64,000 nucleotides of DNA from Microdochium bolleyi. Taxonomy: Eukaryota > Ascomycota > Sordariomycetes > Xylariales > Microdochiaceae. The notes below the pieces were generated by a model. It searched no databases. It saw only the letters and a program-made list of their open reading frames with translations, and was not told where the DNA came from. A program made the position numbers and the translations under genes. Each line of letters opens with the position of its first letter. Position 1 is the stretch's first letter. Below are positions 11,412 to 21,319 of the stretch, one piece after another. The stretch spans positions 434,001-498,000 of the forward strand of contig KQ964264.1 in NCBI GenBank assembly GCA_001566295.1. Direction: 5' to 3'.

Positions 11412-12182
11412 GGTGGCTCAGAGCGGCAGTCGTCGTTGACGCTGTCGTTGAGACTGAGAGAAGAGTTGAAGGTGGCACTCAGCAGGAGGGAAGCCAGCTC
11501 AAGTGAAGTAGACGGGGCTTAACTATCCTAGGGCGACGTTCAAGCAGCCCAACGAATCCCTGTCTGGCAAGGGTAAAGGTAGCGCATCGTTCTGCTCCTG
11601 CGGTCCGGCAGGCCTGCCGCGCGGGCGCTTTGGACCCTGTTCCTGTGGATGTGTGTCACCAATTGGAAGCCCCTGATTCCACAGCTTGACCCCGAGATGG
11701 CCACTGGACAACGCAGCCACTCGGACTTAGGCCCACCCACATTAATAGTGCTGACGCCTAGAGTAGACAAGCATGTGGGAAAGCTCTGCGGCTGACGTGA
11801 GATGGATGGTAAGCATACCTCTGCATAATCATCGTGATCCCCTGTTGCTAGCTTTCATGCAATGGCAAGAAGCCAAACTCCAACATGGAAGGCCCAAAGG
11901 GGCAGAGGACAGCTAAGAATAGTCCTGAGGGTGCAAGATGGTCCCAGCAACCAGGTACATGGCAGATTCTATCACAATTCCAAATCGGAGACGTGCTGCA
12001 TGCGAGCTACACACGTCAGAAACACGCCAACACCCAACCCCTTGTCTTCCGGGGTAGAAAGTGGCAGGGCAGTAGGTGAATACAAAGTTTCGTCACTTCT
12101 ATACTTAGTACCGGTAACGGGATACGCATCCTCCAACGCGGCAATGGAGTAGAACAGCGTGATGGGACGATATTTGTCCACC
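11412..12182. other. Region between P450 start and the repeat-protein stop
   Basis: It holds the P450 promoter and leader (about 11412-11700) and the 3' flank of the next minus-strand gene. No other gene seen. Confidence 0.45.
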
Positions 12183-15100
12183 TCAACCAAACAAACCCCC
12201 GATTGCGTTGGCTATTCCCTGTATAGCATCTTTGATCGGCTTGCCCAATACGTCCACCACCTTGGCTGCCACACTGACACCGTCCTTGAACCAATTAATC
12301 TCGAATCCCGCGCCGCCCGACAGCGTCACGATTTCGAGGATCTGCGCCACTGCCTCGGCGGCCCCGTTCGGAAGAGAGGTCGCCCACTTTCTGTATTGGC
12401 GCACGACACCACCACCGTCGAATATCCACTCTTCCAACGCCGACGAGGCCGCGTCTCTAGCCAGAACCAAGCTGATGTCTTTAGCTGCCGCGACAACGGC
12501 CCCGGCCACGTCCGACGACGTGGTCCACTTTCGCGAGTCTAGCAAACTGCCTCCGATTCCAAAAGTGACAACGTCGAGCGCGGCGGATGGAGAGCGCGTC
12601 ACTTTCTGTGGAAAACAACAGTTCAAATTAGTTTCATTTGTCATTGGCAGCTCAGATACCGTATGGTGCATCTGTACGACACGACTTACCTGTACCATGT
12701 CCACCGCCTCAGCAACGCCCTCAGGGCTTGACCGGATCCACTTGGAGAAACCGGTCAATATCTTGCCCGTCTCATACCCCCATTTCGAGAGCACCCCGGC
12801 AGGGTCGCGGACCCAGATCTCGAGGCAGTCTTGCCAGAGTGCCTTCCCCAATCTCGTCGAAGCGCCCCAGACGGTAAAGCTCAAGAGGACGTCCCCAGTA
12901 AGTGAGTAGACGCGCTGCACGAGCCGCCCGTCTGCTTGTCGCAGCTGGTCGGCAAGCCTCTTGCCAAACTCCAGGGTGCCCTCCGCCACCCGGAGCTCCC
13001 ACTTTGTGAAGTGTTGTAGAACGTTGCCATCGGCCCACTGCCACACTCTGCACACGGCCTCATCAGTCGCGAGGTGGAATTCGATCAAGGACTCGGCCAC
13101 CGGGATGAAGTCGCCGACGGAGCGCGCAAACACGGCGTGCACGTAGTAGACACGGTCATGAAGGCTCCAGAGGGTCTGCCGGATGGTACCATCGACATTG
13201 GCTACGAATTGAGCAGTTTGACCCAAGGCGTCGAACGTCTCGTACATGATAGTACCTTGGACGTTTATGGTCTTGAGCACCAGGGCGCCTGAAACATCCC
13301 TGAGCGTCTCCACGAACTCGCCAGTGGAGTCCAGTGCGGCCTGGGCCTCAGCCAGAAGCCCAGCGATGAGATTTTCCACCGCCTCCCATAGACTCTTCAA
13401 TCTCAGTCTGGGTGGCACGGGGCGCCCTTTCTCGAAGAAGCCGTGGAGGGCGAGGTAGTCGATGCGCGAGGAGTAATGGCCCTCGTCACCGCCGGCCCCG
13501 ACGAGCTTTGAAGTGACCCAGTTGTTGTACCCGGAAGACGCATAGGCGTACTGTGTCCAGCCATCCTTGTGGGCCTCAAAAGTGTTTAGCTGATCGATGA
13601 CAATGTCGTCGTCGCCGCACAGCCATGCCCACATCCCATTGGGGTTGCCCGCGTTCTTGATGAGCTCCAGGTAGGCAAGTGCCGGCGGTTTGACATAGTT
13701 GATGAGAGCCGGCTGGGCATCGAAAGCCACGGCAATGTTCCAGAAGAGAAATCCTGCCAATGAGCTGTCACTCGCTGTAGCACCTGCCAGTAGCACCGCG
13801 GCTGTGAGTGCAGTGGTATCCTCGAACAAGTTGACGTCCGCCACTGGGATGACCTGCACCAGCGCGTCGTAAAAGATATCGTACAGCGGAATGGCTTGCA
13901 AAGAACCCGGTAGAAATCCTACTATGGCGAGCACAAGGTTGCGGACAAACTCGTCTTGGCCTAGGAAAGCAGCCTCTGGGCTGCCGAGCGAGAATTTGAT
14001 GTACTCGCGGGCGGCCTTGTCGACGTAGTCGAGTATGAAGGCCTTGAGATGCCGAGGAATCCCAAGCTTTGCCTTGACCTTGATCTTGCTCCGAGACCAG
14101 CCGGGTATGACTTCCCACGATGCCGAAACTTCTCCGTCGAAGGAATCCAGCACGTGCGCCATCCCCTTACCGACCTGTTTGGCAATCAAGTTCGCGGCTG
14201 AGCCGCCAAGTTCCTTCAGGGCCACCCAGGCGCTTTCGAAAAGCGGCAGGATGGCAGACGTGTCAATATCCATCGAGTCGGCGCATCGTCGGAGAGCCAC
14301 CAGCTCGTGGGCCAACAACTGGAATGTATCCTTGCCCAGTGCCGAGATGGTGCCCCCCTGAGCGGTGGCAAAGAGGTGCTTGAAATTGTCGCCGTCGGTC
14401 TCAAACTCGTCAAAGTCCTTGATGTAATTTGAGTGCGTCCGATAGCCGCGTAGGGGCAGATACTCGACCCATCGGGCAATAAGACCCTTGGCAAGACTTC
14501 GCACGTCCTCGGAGCTGTTGGGACCGTGAAAGGCATAGTATCCAGCCGCGACAATCTGGCCGAACGAGTCGCGATTCAGTGGCCGCCGTCGCAGCAAGGT
14601 GCCAGCGCCGTCATATTCGAGCCAATCTGGGTGGCGGATCGGGTGCTCCACGCCGTCATTGTCCATGTTCCCCCAGCTCTTATTCCTGAGAGTGCCCAAA
14701 AGGCCTGCGAGTACGGTGTTGGCGTTGATCGCTTCCCACGCGTCGGCGTTGTAGTTGCCCAGCGCGATCGCAGTCGCGGCCACTGCGGTGAAATACGTCG
14801 CCTCCCCGCGGCTGGTCGGTTGACCATCAGCCAGTTCTATAATGTACCCATGCTCATCGATGAAGTTCAAGCCATCCTGTCCTGTCATGATCTGGCGACG
14901 GGCCATTTCCAGGTACTCCGGGTTAGGGCTGAAGCGCAGCGCGGTGGCTGCGACCACCTCGCTCAGCGGAAAGCCGTCAGCTGGTGGTCGGGTCCAAGCT
15001 TGCGTGGGGTCATCAGGAGCGATTGCCGGCAGTTCCAAGGCGGGCAGACCTGGCATCTCATTCTCAACCAGCGGAGTGAAATAGCTATCCTCGGGATGCG

Positions 15101-15356
15101 GGACCATTGTCGACAAGGCTGACGGGTCCAAGCTTGGAATCGGGTTCTGGTAGGGACCGCTGCCACCACCACCACCACCACCACCATCATGTCCCAGGTC
15201 TGGCCATCCTTGGCTGTCAGGTGGTGCTTCTATCATGGGCATGTTATCGATGGCAGAGTGCATTCGCAGGAGCGTCACGGGGAGCTGTTTACGCGTTGGA
15301 ACCAGGGGTGGGCATGCGAAGTCCGCAGGGACTGGGGGGATGTTGGTTCTCTCCAT
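12183..15356 (-). CDS. Unrecognised 1029-residue protein with C-terminal repeats of about 44 residues
   Basis: Not recognised. The frame is open to 15425 but that position is GTG and a stop lies just upstream, so the first ATG, at 15356, is taken. Exons 15356-12690 and 12605-12183 are separated by an 84-base intron (GTAAGT...TTCCACAG). There is no signal peptide. The first 130 residues are Pro-rich, with an eight-Gly run at about 57-64 encoded by CCA triplets. Residues 130-700 are largely helical-looking with scattered Trp, a conserved-looking core being WGNMDNDGVEHPIRHPDW. From about residue 777 a motif of the form G-x-[VIL]-[LV]-x(2,3)-[FYR]-x-[KV]-W recurs with its Trp at 786, 830, 873, 916 and 963. 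The tail KPIKDAIQGIANAIGGLFG is amphipathic. The coding quality of this long frame is clear; the function is unknown. Confidence 0.85.
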   Translation of the reverse strand: MERTNIPPVPADFACPPLVPTRKQLPVTLLRMHSAIDNMPMIEAPPDSQGWPDLGHDGGGGGGGGSGPYQNPIPSLDPSALSTMVPHPEDSYFTPLVENEMPGLPALELPAIAPDDPTQAWTRPPADGFPLSEVVAATALRFSPNPEYLEMARRQIMTGQDGLNFIDEHGYIIELADGQPTSRGEATYFTAVAATAIALGNYNADAWEAINANTVLAGLLGTLRNKSWGNMDNDGVEHPIRHPDWLEYDGAGTLLRRRPLNRDSFGQIVAAGYYAFHGPNSSEDVRSLAKGLIARWVEYLPLRGYRTHSNYIKDFDEFETDGDNFKHLFATAQGGTISALGKDTFQLLAHELVALRRCADSMDIDTSAILPLFESAWVALKELGGSAANLIAKQVGKGMAHVLDSFDGEVSASWEVIPGWSRSKIKVKAKLGIPRHLKAFILDYVDKAAREYIKFSLGSPEAAFLGQDEFVRNLVLAIVGFLPGSLQAIPLYDIFYDALVQVIPVADVNLFEDTTALTAAVLLAGATASDSSLAGFLFWNIAVAFDAQPALINYVKPPALAYLELIKNAGNPNGMWAWLCGDDDIVIDQLNTFEAHKDGWTQYAYASSGYNNWVTSKLVGAGGDEGHYSSRIDYLALHGFFEKGRPVPPRLRLKSLWEAVENLIAGLLAEAQAALDSTGEFVETLRDVSGALVLKTINVQGTIMYETFDALGQTAQFVANVDGTIRQTLWSLHDRVYYVHAVFARSVGDFIPVAESLIEFHLATDEAVCRVWQWADGNVLQHFTKWELRVAEGTLEFGKRLADQLRQADGRLVQRVYSLTGDVLLSFTVWGASTRLGKALWQDCLEIWVRDPAGVLSKWGYETGKILTGFSKWIRSSPEGVAEAVDMVQVSRVVQMHHTVSELPMTNETNLNCCFPQKVTRSPSAALDVVTFGIGGSLLDSRKWTTSSDVAGAVVAAAKDISLVLARDAASSALEEWIFDGGGVVRQYRKWATSLPNGAAEAVAQILEIVTLSGGAGFEINWFKDGVSVAAKVVDVLGKPIKDAIQGIANAIGGLFG
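15163..15186. repeat. (CCA)8 microsatellite inside coding sequence
   Basis: Eight CCA triplets on the plus strand encode an eight-glycine run on the minus strand near the N-terminus of the repeat protein. It is likely to vary in length between strains. Confidence 0.9.
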
Positions 15357-15918
15357 GTCGACGACGTGCCTGCTCTGTGGTTGCAGGAGTGATTGGGTGA
15401 TGACGGACGGGGTTGATGGCTGCACTTGACAGAGGTAGAGAAATCAAGCCAGAAAGGCAAGCAACCTTTCTCCAAATGGAACCGCATAGCATTGCCAAGT
15501 GGGTGATACCTGTCGTTATAGAGACGCTTCGAGGCCAGCAATGAAAGGATGCGATGCTTAATCCTATCTGCGTGGAGTAATTGAACGGCCCGGCCTAGAG
15601 CTTGTCTGTGGCGTACGGCTGAACGAGAGCTGAAGCCAAGGATTCCTTGGCTGGCGGTGTGGCAGATGTCGCTCTGTCTCCATTCGCGATGTGTTAGCAC
15701 GAGCCCCATGTGTCACATCCGGAAAAAGCAAGCATCCATTCGTAATATAGGACTACAAGCACTGAAGAACAATGCCCCCTACCGCTCTCCTGCACGTATA
15801 AGGTTGCCAGGATTAATGAAAAGGCTGCAATCACGATCCAGCCTCTGGTGTCGGCCAGAGCTCTAGGCTTCGGTCTTGGAAGTAGGTAGACAACGATATT
15901 ATCTCTCGGGTGTTACTA

Positions 15919-15936
15919 TATCTCTTAGAAGAGATA
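15919..15936. repeat. Short perfect palindrome
   Basis: TATCTCTT-AG-AAGAGATA in an A/T-rich gap. It may be a remnant of a mobile element or a chance palindrome. Confidence 0.5.
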
Positions 15937-17532
15937 CCACTCTCGTTAAACCAGTAATTGTTTCAAGTGATGTGTGAGAATGATACTTAGATTGATCGCT
16001 AAAGTACAACGGTGATGACTGTCTGGCTAGGAAACTGACAGAACAATTTGTGCTGTCTCATGCGTACACCTGGTCCAGTCTGATATTGACGAGCTTCGAG
16101 TCGCTGACGTATGACATCAATACCGTGACGGGGTTTAGACTTTTGTGTATCCTTTAGTGAGAGATTACCGCAACGTCTAACCCGCTTCTGAGCTGTAAGC
16201 CGGATAAGGCGCTAAGAGCGAGGGTATCTCAAGCTGAGAGACCCTTGCGGGGTGGCTGCTATCCGGGACCTTGGTTGAACCCTGCATGGAGCGCTAGGCA
16301 CAGCTTTTGTCTATGACCACAAGCCCAATCGCAGAAAGCCTTGGTTCGGGGCATCAAGCATAAGCTGTGGGCCATTGTCGTGACGCTTCACCCGGTCTTA
16401 GAACCCGAAGGCGCCGGGGGGGGAGGGCACCGATGCTTGCGCCTCTGCAACACAGACTTCCTGACTTCGGGCCATATCTTCATAGCGAAGGCTCCTGCGA
16501 GAGCATGAAATATGGGAAGGTTGAGTACACTCAGCCCTGGTCTGTCCTCTCCTATGTACTTCACCAAGGACGTCGCGGCGTCATTCGCGATACGGTTCCA
16601 TGTGAAGACAACGCGGCGGGGACCACACCCGCACACAGAGTGAGGACTGGGCAACCAATGCGAAAGCTCAATTGTGCATTCGCCTGCATCTACATGATGT
16701 AGGTAAGCATAAAAGTCCCAGGCGCCTTGTGCTCAGCCTCTCAGCTCTCGCTGACTCGCTCGCCACAGCGAGAAGCTGCCTACTCGCAGCCATGCCGGAA
16801 CAGTCCAAGACATCCATCTCCCTCCCGCCTGCGGCCGCACAAGCAGCCATTTGCAGCTTGCCCGCACCCTCTTCTAGTGACCAGTCATGCTCCCAAGACA
16901 TATGACTACAGCGAGTGGGGAGGGGGCCACTTGGAACCAAGATCCTAGAGTGCAGATTAGCTCGGCGGCCACTCTTGACAGCTCCGGGAGTAAAGTGAGA
17001 CATGCCTACAAGCACCCAAAGAAAACCCCCGAAAATAAGCTCACGGCACTAGGCCACGTTCGTCACCAGATCGCGCCGCATCTGGGATCGCGCTCTGTAC
17101 AAATGCGTCCATTGTGTCGCTGCCAGGCTAGACACAAAGTCTGTGCTCTATGCCCCGTGCCCAAGGGAAGCGAGGAGACACGGGATCGTGTACGAAATGG
17201 GAGAGAACTGGAAAGCCCGAAGTGATCGGCGAGGCGGACGTCATGAGCACTGACGGTTCAGTCGCGGGCGTGAAAGTCTAACTGTGTGCATGCTTGTGCT
17301 GTGTGTCTGTGTGCTGGTGGTCTGATATAATCACCTTTGTGGAAAGCCTCCCGGAGGCTCTTCCTGCCTTCCTTTGTCCATTCTCCTCGCCTCCGTCATC
17401 CAGCCATCATCCCCCGTCGTCCCATAGACCCAGGAGCACAAGACCGGAACGGCCTCTGTTGTCTTCCCTCACAGCCTTACGTCCTTCACAACACGAGCGA
17501 CACAACAACAACTGCACATCGACAGTACACAA

Positions 17533-17547
17533 ACACACACACACACA
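17533..17547. repeat. (AC)n microsatellite in the leader of the small secreted protein gene
   Basis: Alternating AC dinucleotides about 90 bases before the ATG at 17636; CA-rich leaders are common in highly transcribed fungal genes. Confidence 0.8.
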
Positions 17548-17635
17548 TTCGCACACAGACATCGGGACGCCGAACAAAACGAGCACTCGGCCCCCTCCAA
17601 GGATAACGCCAGTTTCATCACCGATTACACAAACT

Positions 17636-18289
17636 ATGCAGCTCCTCCCCGCGGCCCTGCGCCTCTCGCTGCTCGCCCTCGCGGCGACGCTGGCGCCCGG
17701 CCTCGCCGAGGCGCGCCCCAAGTACGACGCCAGCGCCAAGGACGACTACGACGACAGCGCCATCATCACGGCGCTCTTCCGCGACGCCAACGACATGGAG
17801 AGCAGGGCCGAGTTCCGCGTCGGCAAGTGGGCGTTCTCGGGCTGTGAGTCTCTTCTTCTTCTTCTTCTTCTTCCTGTCTCTTTCCTACGTCTCGATAGAA
17901 AATGGCGCTGACAGGAAAATCACACATTAAAGTCGCTGCGTTCCCGATCCACGTCATCTCCCAGGAGGGCCACAAGGCCATGTGCACCTACACGGGAGCC
18001 ACGACGGGCGCGTTCAAGATCATGGGCACCGGGGTGAGTCTTCTTTTCTTTCTTGTCTTTCTTCTTCTCCGTCCTCTTCTTTCTTCACCTCGTTTGCCTG
18101 CACGACTGCACAGATCCGTGGCCCTCTTCCGAGATCTTCCCACGCCCCGGCAGCACTATTGCTCCCCTGACCAATGACAAAACACATGACCGGGTTCTGA
18201 CAGTTTCTCCCTTGTTCCCTCCGGGAATATAGAAAGTAAAGGTCACCCCGCCGCAGTCCATCAAGGACGTCGACTGCTACGAGCTATGA
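17636..18289 (+). CDS. Small secreted protein, 121 residues, unknown function
   Basis: Exons 17636-17843, 17933-18033 and 18233-18289. The introns begin GTGAGT and end TAAAG and ATATAG; other acceptors in intron 1 give immediate stops. The leader MQLLPAALRLSLLALAATLA is a clear signal peptide ending near LAEA. The mature part is about 95 residues with two cysteines (in AMCTYTG and VDCYEL), enough for one disulfide, and an acidic Asp/Tyr-rich start (KDDYDDSAIIT). No domain is recognised. Small size and secretion make it an effector-like candidate, which is inference. Intron 1 contains a TCT microsatellite and intron 2 is pyrimidine-rich, so splicing may be inefficient. The gene model needs RNA evidence. 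Confidence 0.6.
17851..17873. repeat. (TCT)n microsatellite at the 5' end of intron 1
   Basis: More than seven TCT triplets follow the intron donor at 17844 within a few bases, in the small secreted protein gene. Confidence 0.85.
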
Positions 18290-18852
18290 TGAATGATTCA
18301 GCGGCCTGCACACGGGGCCCCGGGGGCACGCTTGGCGCCGAAGGGGACGCTTGCACCTTGTCCACCGTCGAGGCGAGGATAGTGCTATCAGAGCGAATTA
18401 ACAGAGAGGGGGGAGGAAGACGAAGAAAACGAACGGAAGCTGTCGCCCTCGGTATGGAGACTGGACACCAGGCATACAGTACGGGAATAACCAATGTCCG
18501 TGGGTCGGACTGTCGCGCGGTGCTTTGCATCTTTTGGTACTGTTTTATTCCCGGGTGCTGGTTCCGTATGTGCGCTGGACAGGGACCAGAGCACTGACGG
18601 CCATGCGCGCGCGAATGTGTACAAGTAGTGCCGGCTCAGTCACTGAGCAGGGGGACGTTCTGTTTTGTACTCTTGCCAGATATACTTGTCCTCGTCTCGC
18701 AACAGGTTTCGTCGTTGAGTAGCATAATATTGTAATAGCATTAAAAACAGAGGGGGCATGACTGGATGCGTCTATTCGTATTGATACTTCATGGTGCTCG
18801 CTTGCTAATGTACGGTATATGCAGAAAACAACTCTTGAATCACGGCATTGTC
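18290..18852. other. Convergent intergenic region
   Basis: Downstream flanks of the small secreted protein and the M28 aminopeptidase. No gene or notable repeat seen. Confidence 0.5.
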
Positions 18853-20129
18853 TTAAAAAGACGCGCCTTCGACGAGGAAGCCGACAGTGAACTAGAGTGC
18901 CGCAACAGTCAGCCATTGGACTTTTCATGTGGGGAGTAGATTCATTGAGGGCTTACCTTTGTGTGCTCGAGGACCTGGTCGAAGCTGATGGTGTCGTACG
19001 TGTCCTTGGCCGAGTGGATATACGGTGTGGCGTCCTTGATGGTGGCGTCGCAGACGTATGCAGCCGGGTAGCCAACCTCGAATGCCGAGGCGCTGTTGAC
19101 ACGCGCCCCTAGGTCAGCTTTTGTTACACAGAACCACACGGGAGGCAAACAAAGAGGAGCAGCAGAAGATAGAACATACTGGTCAGAGCACCCGTAGCCG
19201 CACTTGTCCGTGACGGCGGGCAGCTTTGTGTAGGTGGGCACGATGCTGACGATGAACTTTGTGAGGCCCGAGTCGACAAAGTCGGTGAACACGGCAATCT
19301 GTTTCTTGGGCGAGTAGCCCGTCATGTCCTGGTTCATCATGGCGACGACGTTGACCTCCTGCTTGACATATGCCTGCATAATCTCGCGGGAGCCGAGGGT
19401 GCCGCCCTCCTCGCCACTGTAGAAATGAAACTCGAGGGTGTTGTCGGGCTGGAAGGCGGCCTCGGCAAGGACGCGCAGGGCCTCGAGGATGGTGACGATG
19501 CCCGTGGCGTTGTCGTCGGCTCCCGGGGCGCGGGCGGTGGGGGAGGTGCTGATGCTGTCGTAGTGTGCGGAGACGATGACGACTTTTGAGGCCGAGGAGC
19601 CGGAGCCGGGGATCCTTGCGATGACGGAGGGCTGGTCGTAGGCCTTGTGGGTGAAGCGGGAGACCTTGATGGCGGCGTTGGGCTTGGCCGCGTCGGTGAC
19701 GGCGTCGAACATCCAGTTTGCGGCGTGTGTGGCCCAGCAGCCCTTGTAGTAGCGCGAGTACATGTCGGTCATCTCCTTGGCCCACGAGACCTGGTTGTCG
19801 CCGTTGATGCTGGCGATGAGGGGCCTGGCGGTGTCGGCGTGCTGGGCCTTGGCAGGGTATGTGTAGTTGGAGGTGGCCTGGCGAGACTCGAGGGGCCGGC
19901 TGCGGCGGAGGAGCTCTGTGTCGCGGGTGTCTGTGATGTCGACAAAGTGGATGTGGCGGGCGATGAGCAAGTCGAACTTTTCGGCCTCGGTGACCCAGAA
20001 GCCTTCGTGGTCGATGGACGTCTTGACGAGGCGCATCCCATGGTCGGCGGGCGAGGCAAGGGCGGCTGTGGTGGTGGTGATGGCGAGGACGAGGGCGCCG
20101 AGCGCGGCGAGCCGCGATGGGGGGAGCAT
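18853..20129 (-). CDS. Secreted M28 zinc aminopeptidase (leucine-aminopeptidase-like)
   Basis: Removes N-terminal residues from peptides outside the cell using two zinc ions. Exons on the minus strand are 20129-19180, 19092-18957 and 18891-18853, giving 374 residues. The first intron acceptor was set at AACAG so that CSD is joined to HASAFEVGYP, which restores the last zinc ligand. A signal peptide spans about residues 1-26 (ends ALASPA) and is followed by a propeptide. Metal site: His189 (SAHYDS), Asp205/206 (GADDN), Glu240/241 (SGEEGG, one the general base), Asp268 (NQDM) and His317 (CSDH). Length and order fit fungal leucine aminopeptidase 1 (LAP1) rather than the PA-domain LAP2 type. The last exon encodes only FTVGFLVEGASF. 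Confidence 0.92.
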
Positions 20130-20809
20130 GGCTGCAAGATGTGGACGGTGGACGGTGGACGTGTCGCAGGCGCGGCGGGGATCGGAGGATTCGAGTCGTC
20201 TACCAGGACGGCTGTGAAGTCGGGGTCAGATGCTGAAGGAGTGTCTTGTCAGGTTCATGGAGTGTTGTTGGATGTTGCTGGCTGGGACTCCCCCGAGGCA
20301 GGAAGGGCTGAAACCCGCGGCAGCCTCAGCCGCGCCGTGTCGGAGGGCGGCGGGCTGAGCCAGGGGCCTGCATTGGACCCCGTCCCCCAAAATAACCCTG
20401 CCAGGGCACTCCGCAGTTCTCACAGCGTGGGTGCTCTCGGGCACCCTGCAAGATTGTACCTGAAGGTAGTGTCACTTGGTCCGGCCATGGCACTCGGTAG
20501 GTGTCTGGTTGTCGGCAGAGGCAGAGGGAGAGGAAAACGCAGCTGCCGAATTGACATGGCAGATGTAGAGACCCGCCCCTGCGTGGAGGTCCCTGAAGGA
20601 CACCTGCAGGCACCATCTCGAGGCACCAAGGCGGACTGCAGCCGGACGCGCCCCACCTGCCACCCGCATCACTTCTTCAGGTCCGTTTTCCAACCACCAC
20701 CACCACCACCATCACAGATCAACCCCACCATCGCCAACCTCACTCTCCAGCGACCTCCTCCCACCACCACTACCACCACCACCGCCACCTTACACACAAA
20801 CCCGACAGC
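20130..20809. other. Divergent promoter region (aminopeptidase / GON7)
   Basis: Both genes point outward. The GON7 side carries CCA/ACC triplet runs at about 20693-20710 and 20757-20790. No TATA box is apparent for GON7, as expected for a housekeeping gene. Confidence 0.5.
20693..20710. repeat. (ACC)6 microsatellite upstream of GON7
   Basis: Six ACC triplets about 100 bases before the GON7 ATG, with a second degenerate CCA run just downstream; probably in the untranslated leader. Confidence 0.8.
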
Positions 20810-21148
20810 ATGGCGACCACAACAGCAACCACCGAGCAGCCCTCCGCCTCCGGCCCGCGCCTCACGGCGGCCTACACCTCGCCGACAAACGACCCATTTA
20901 CCCTCGACGCCGACCCTCTCCCCTCAGCTTCCTCCCTTGAACCCTCGACGCAACAGAAGTCGGCCCACCTGGCCGCCCTCCGCGCCGCTGCCACCAAGAT
21001 GCAGGACGACATCAACGCCCACCTTACCCAGCGCATGGACGAGGACAACAAGCGCGCCGCCGCCGTCGCCAACAAGGACGGCAAGCAGGCCGACGAGGCC
21101 GTCGAGGAGGACAACTATGGAGAGGAGGTCGTCGACGAGGAAGACTAG
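20810..21148 (+). CDS. gon7: EKC/KEOPS complex subunit Gon7
   Basis: Intronless, 112 residues. Gon7 is the small, partly disordered fungal subunit of KEOPS, which together with Kae1, Bud32, Cgi121 and Pcc1 makes the t6A base at position 37 of ANN-reading tRNAs. Family hallmarks visible are AAYTSPTNDPFTL near residues 20-32, a central helix (HLAALRAAATKMQDDINAHL), a charged helix (RMDEDNKRAAAVA), and the acidic end NYGEEVVDEED. The product is low in hydrophobic residues apart from the helices, as expected for a protein that folds on binding Pcc1. The ATG is the first in frame and follows a CCA-rich leader. It converges on VPS39 with 171 bases between the stop codons. Confidence 0.87.
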   Translation: MATTTATTEQPSASGPRLTAAYTSPTNDPFTLDADPLPSASSLEPSTQQKSAHLAALRAAATKMQDDINAHLTQRMDEDNKRAAAVANKDGKQADEAVEEDNYGEEVVDEED

Positions 21149-21319
21149 CGAACGGCGGCCAACACGACAAGACGCACAGGGTGGTGGCACAATCAAAGTA
21201 TATAAGGGTATATCTTCTCGCAACACTGCGTTCTCGGTCCTCCACGCCTTCTTCCGCGTCCGCCCACCGCGACTTCTTCATCATTCCCGCTATATACAGC
21301 CCGTGGCAGGCATCTGATA

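Larger units (their letters stand above)
15357..17635. other. Intergenic region, middle part A/T-rich
   Basis: No gene supported. About 15.7-16.2 kb is A/T-rich with an 8-bp-arm palindrome at 15919-15936. A run of eight G lies near 16418. The final 300 bases are the promoter and leader of the small secreted protein, including a CA repeat at 17533-17547. Confidence 0.5.

Noticed and set aside
15357..15425. Longer N-terminus of the repeat protein
   Set aside because: The extension would start at GTG, with a stop just upstream; the first ATG is at 15356.
19647..21317. Open frame of 556 codons on the plus strand
   Set aside because: It is antisense to the M28 aminopeptidase and runs through the GON7 gene in another frame; no domain.
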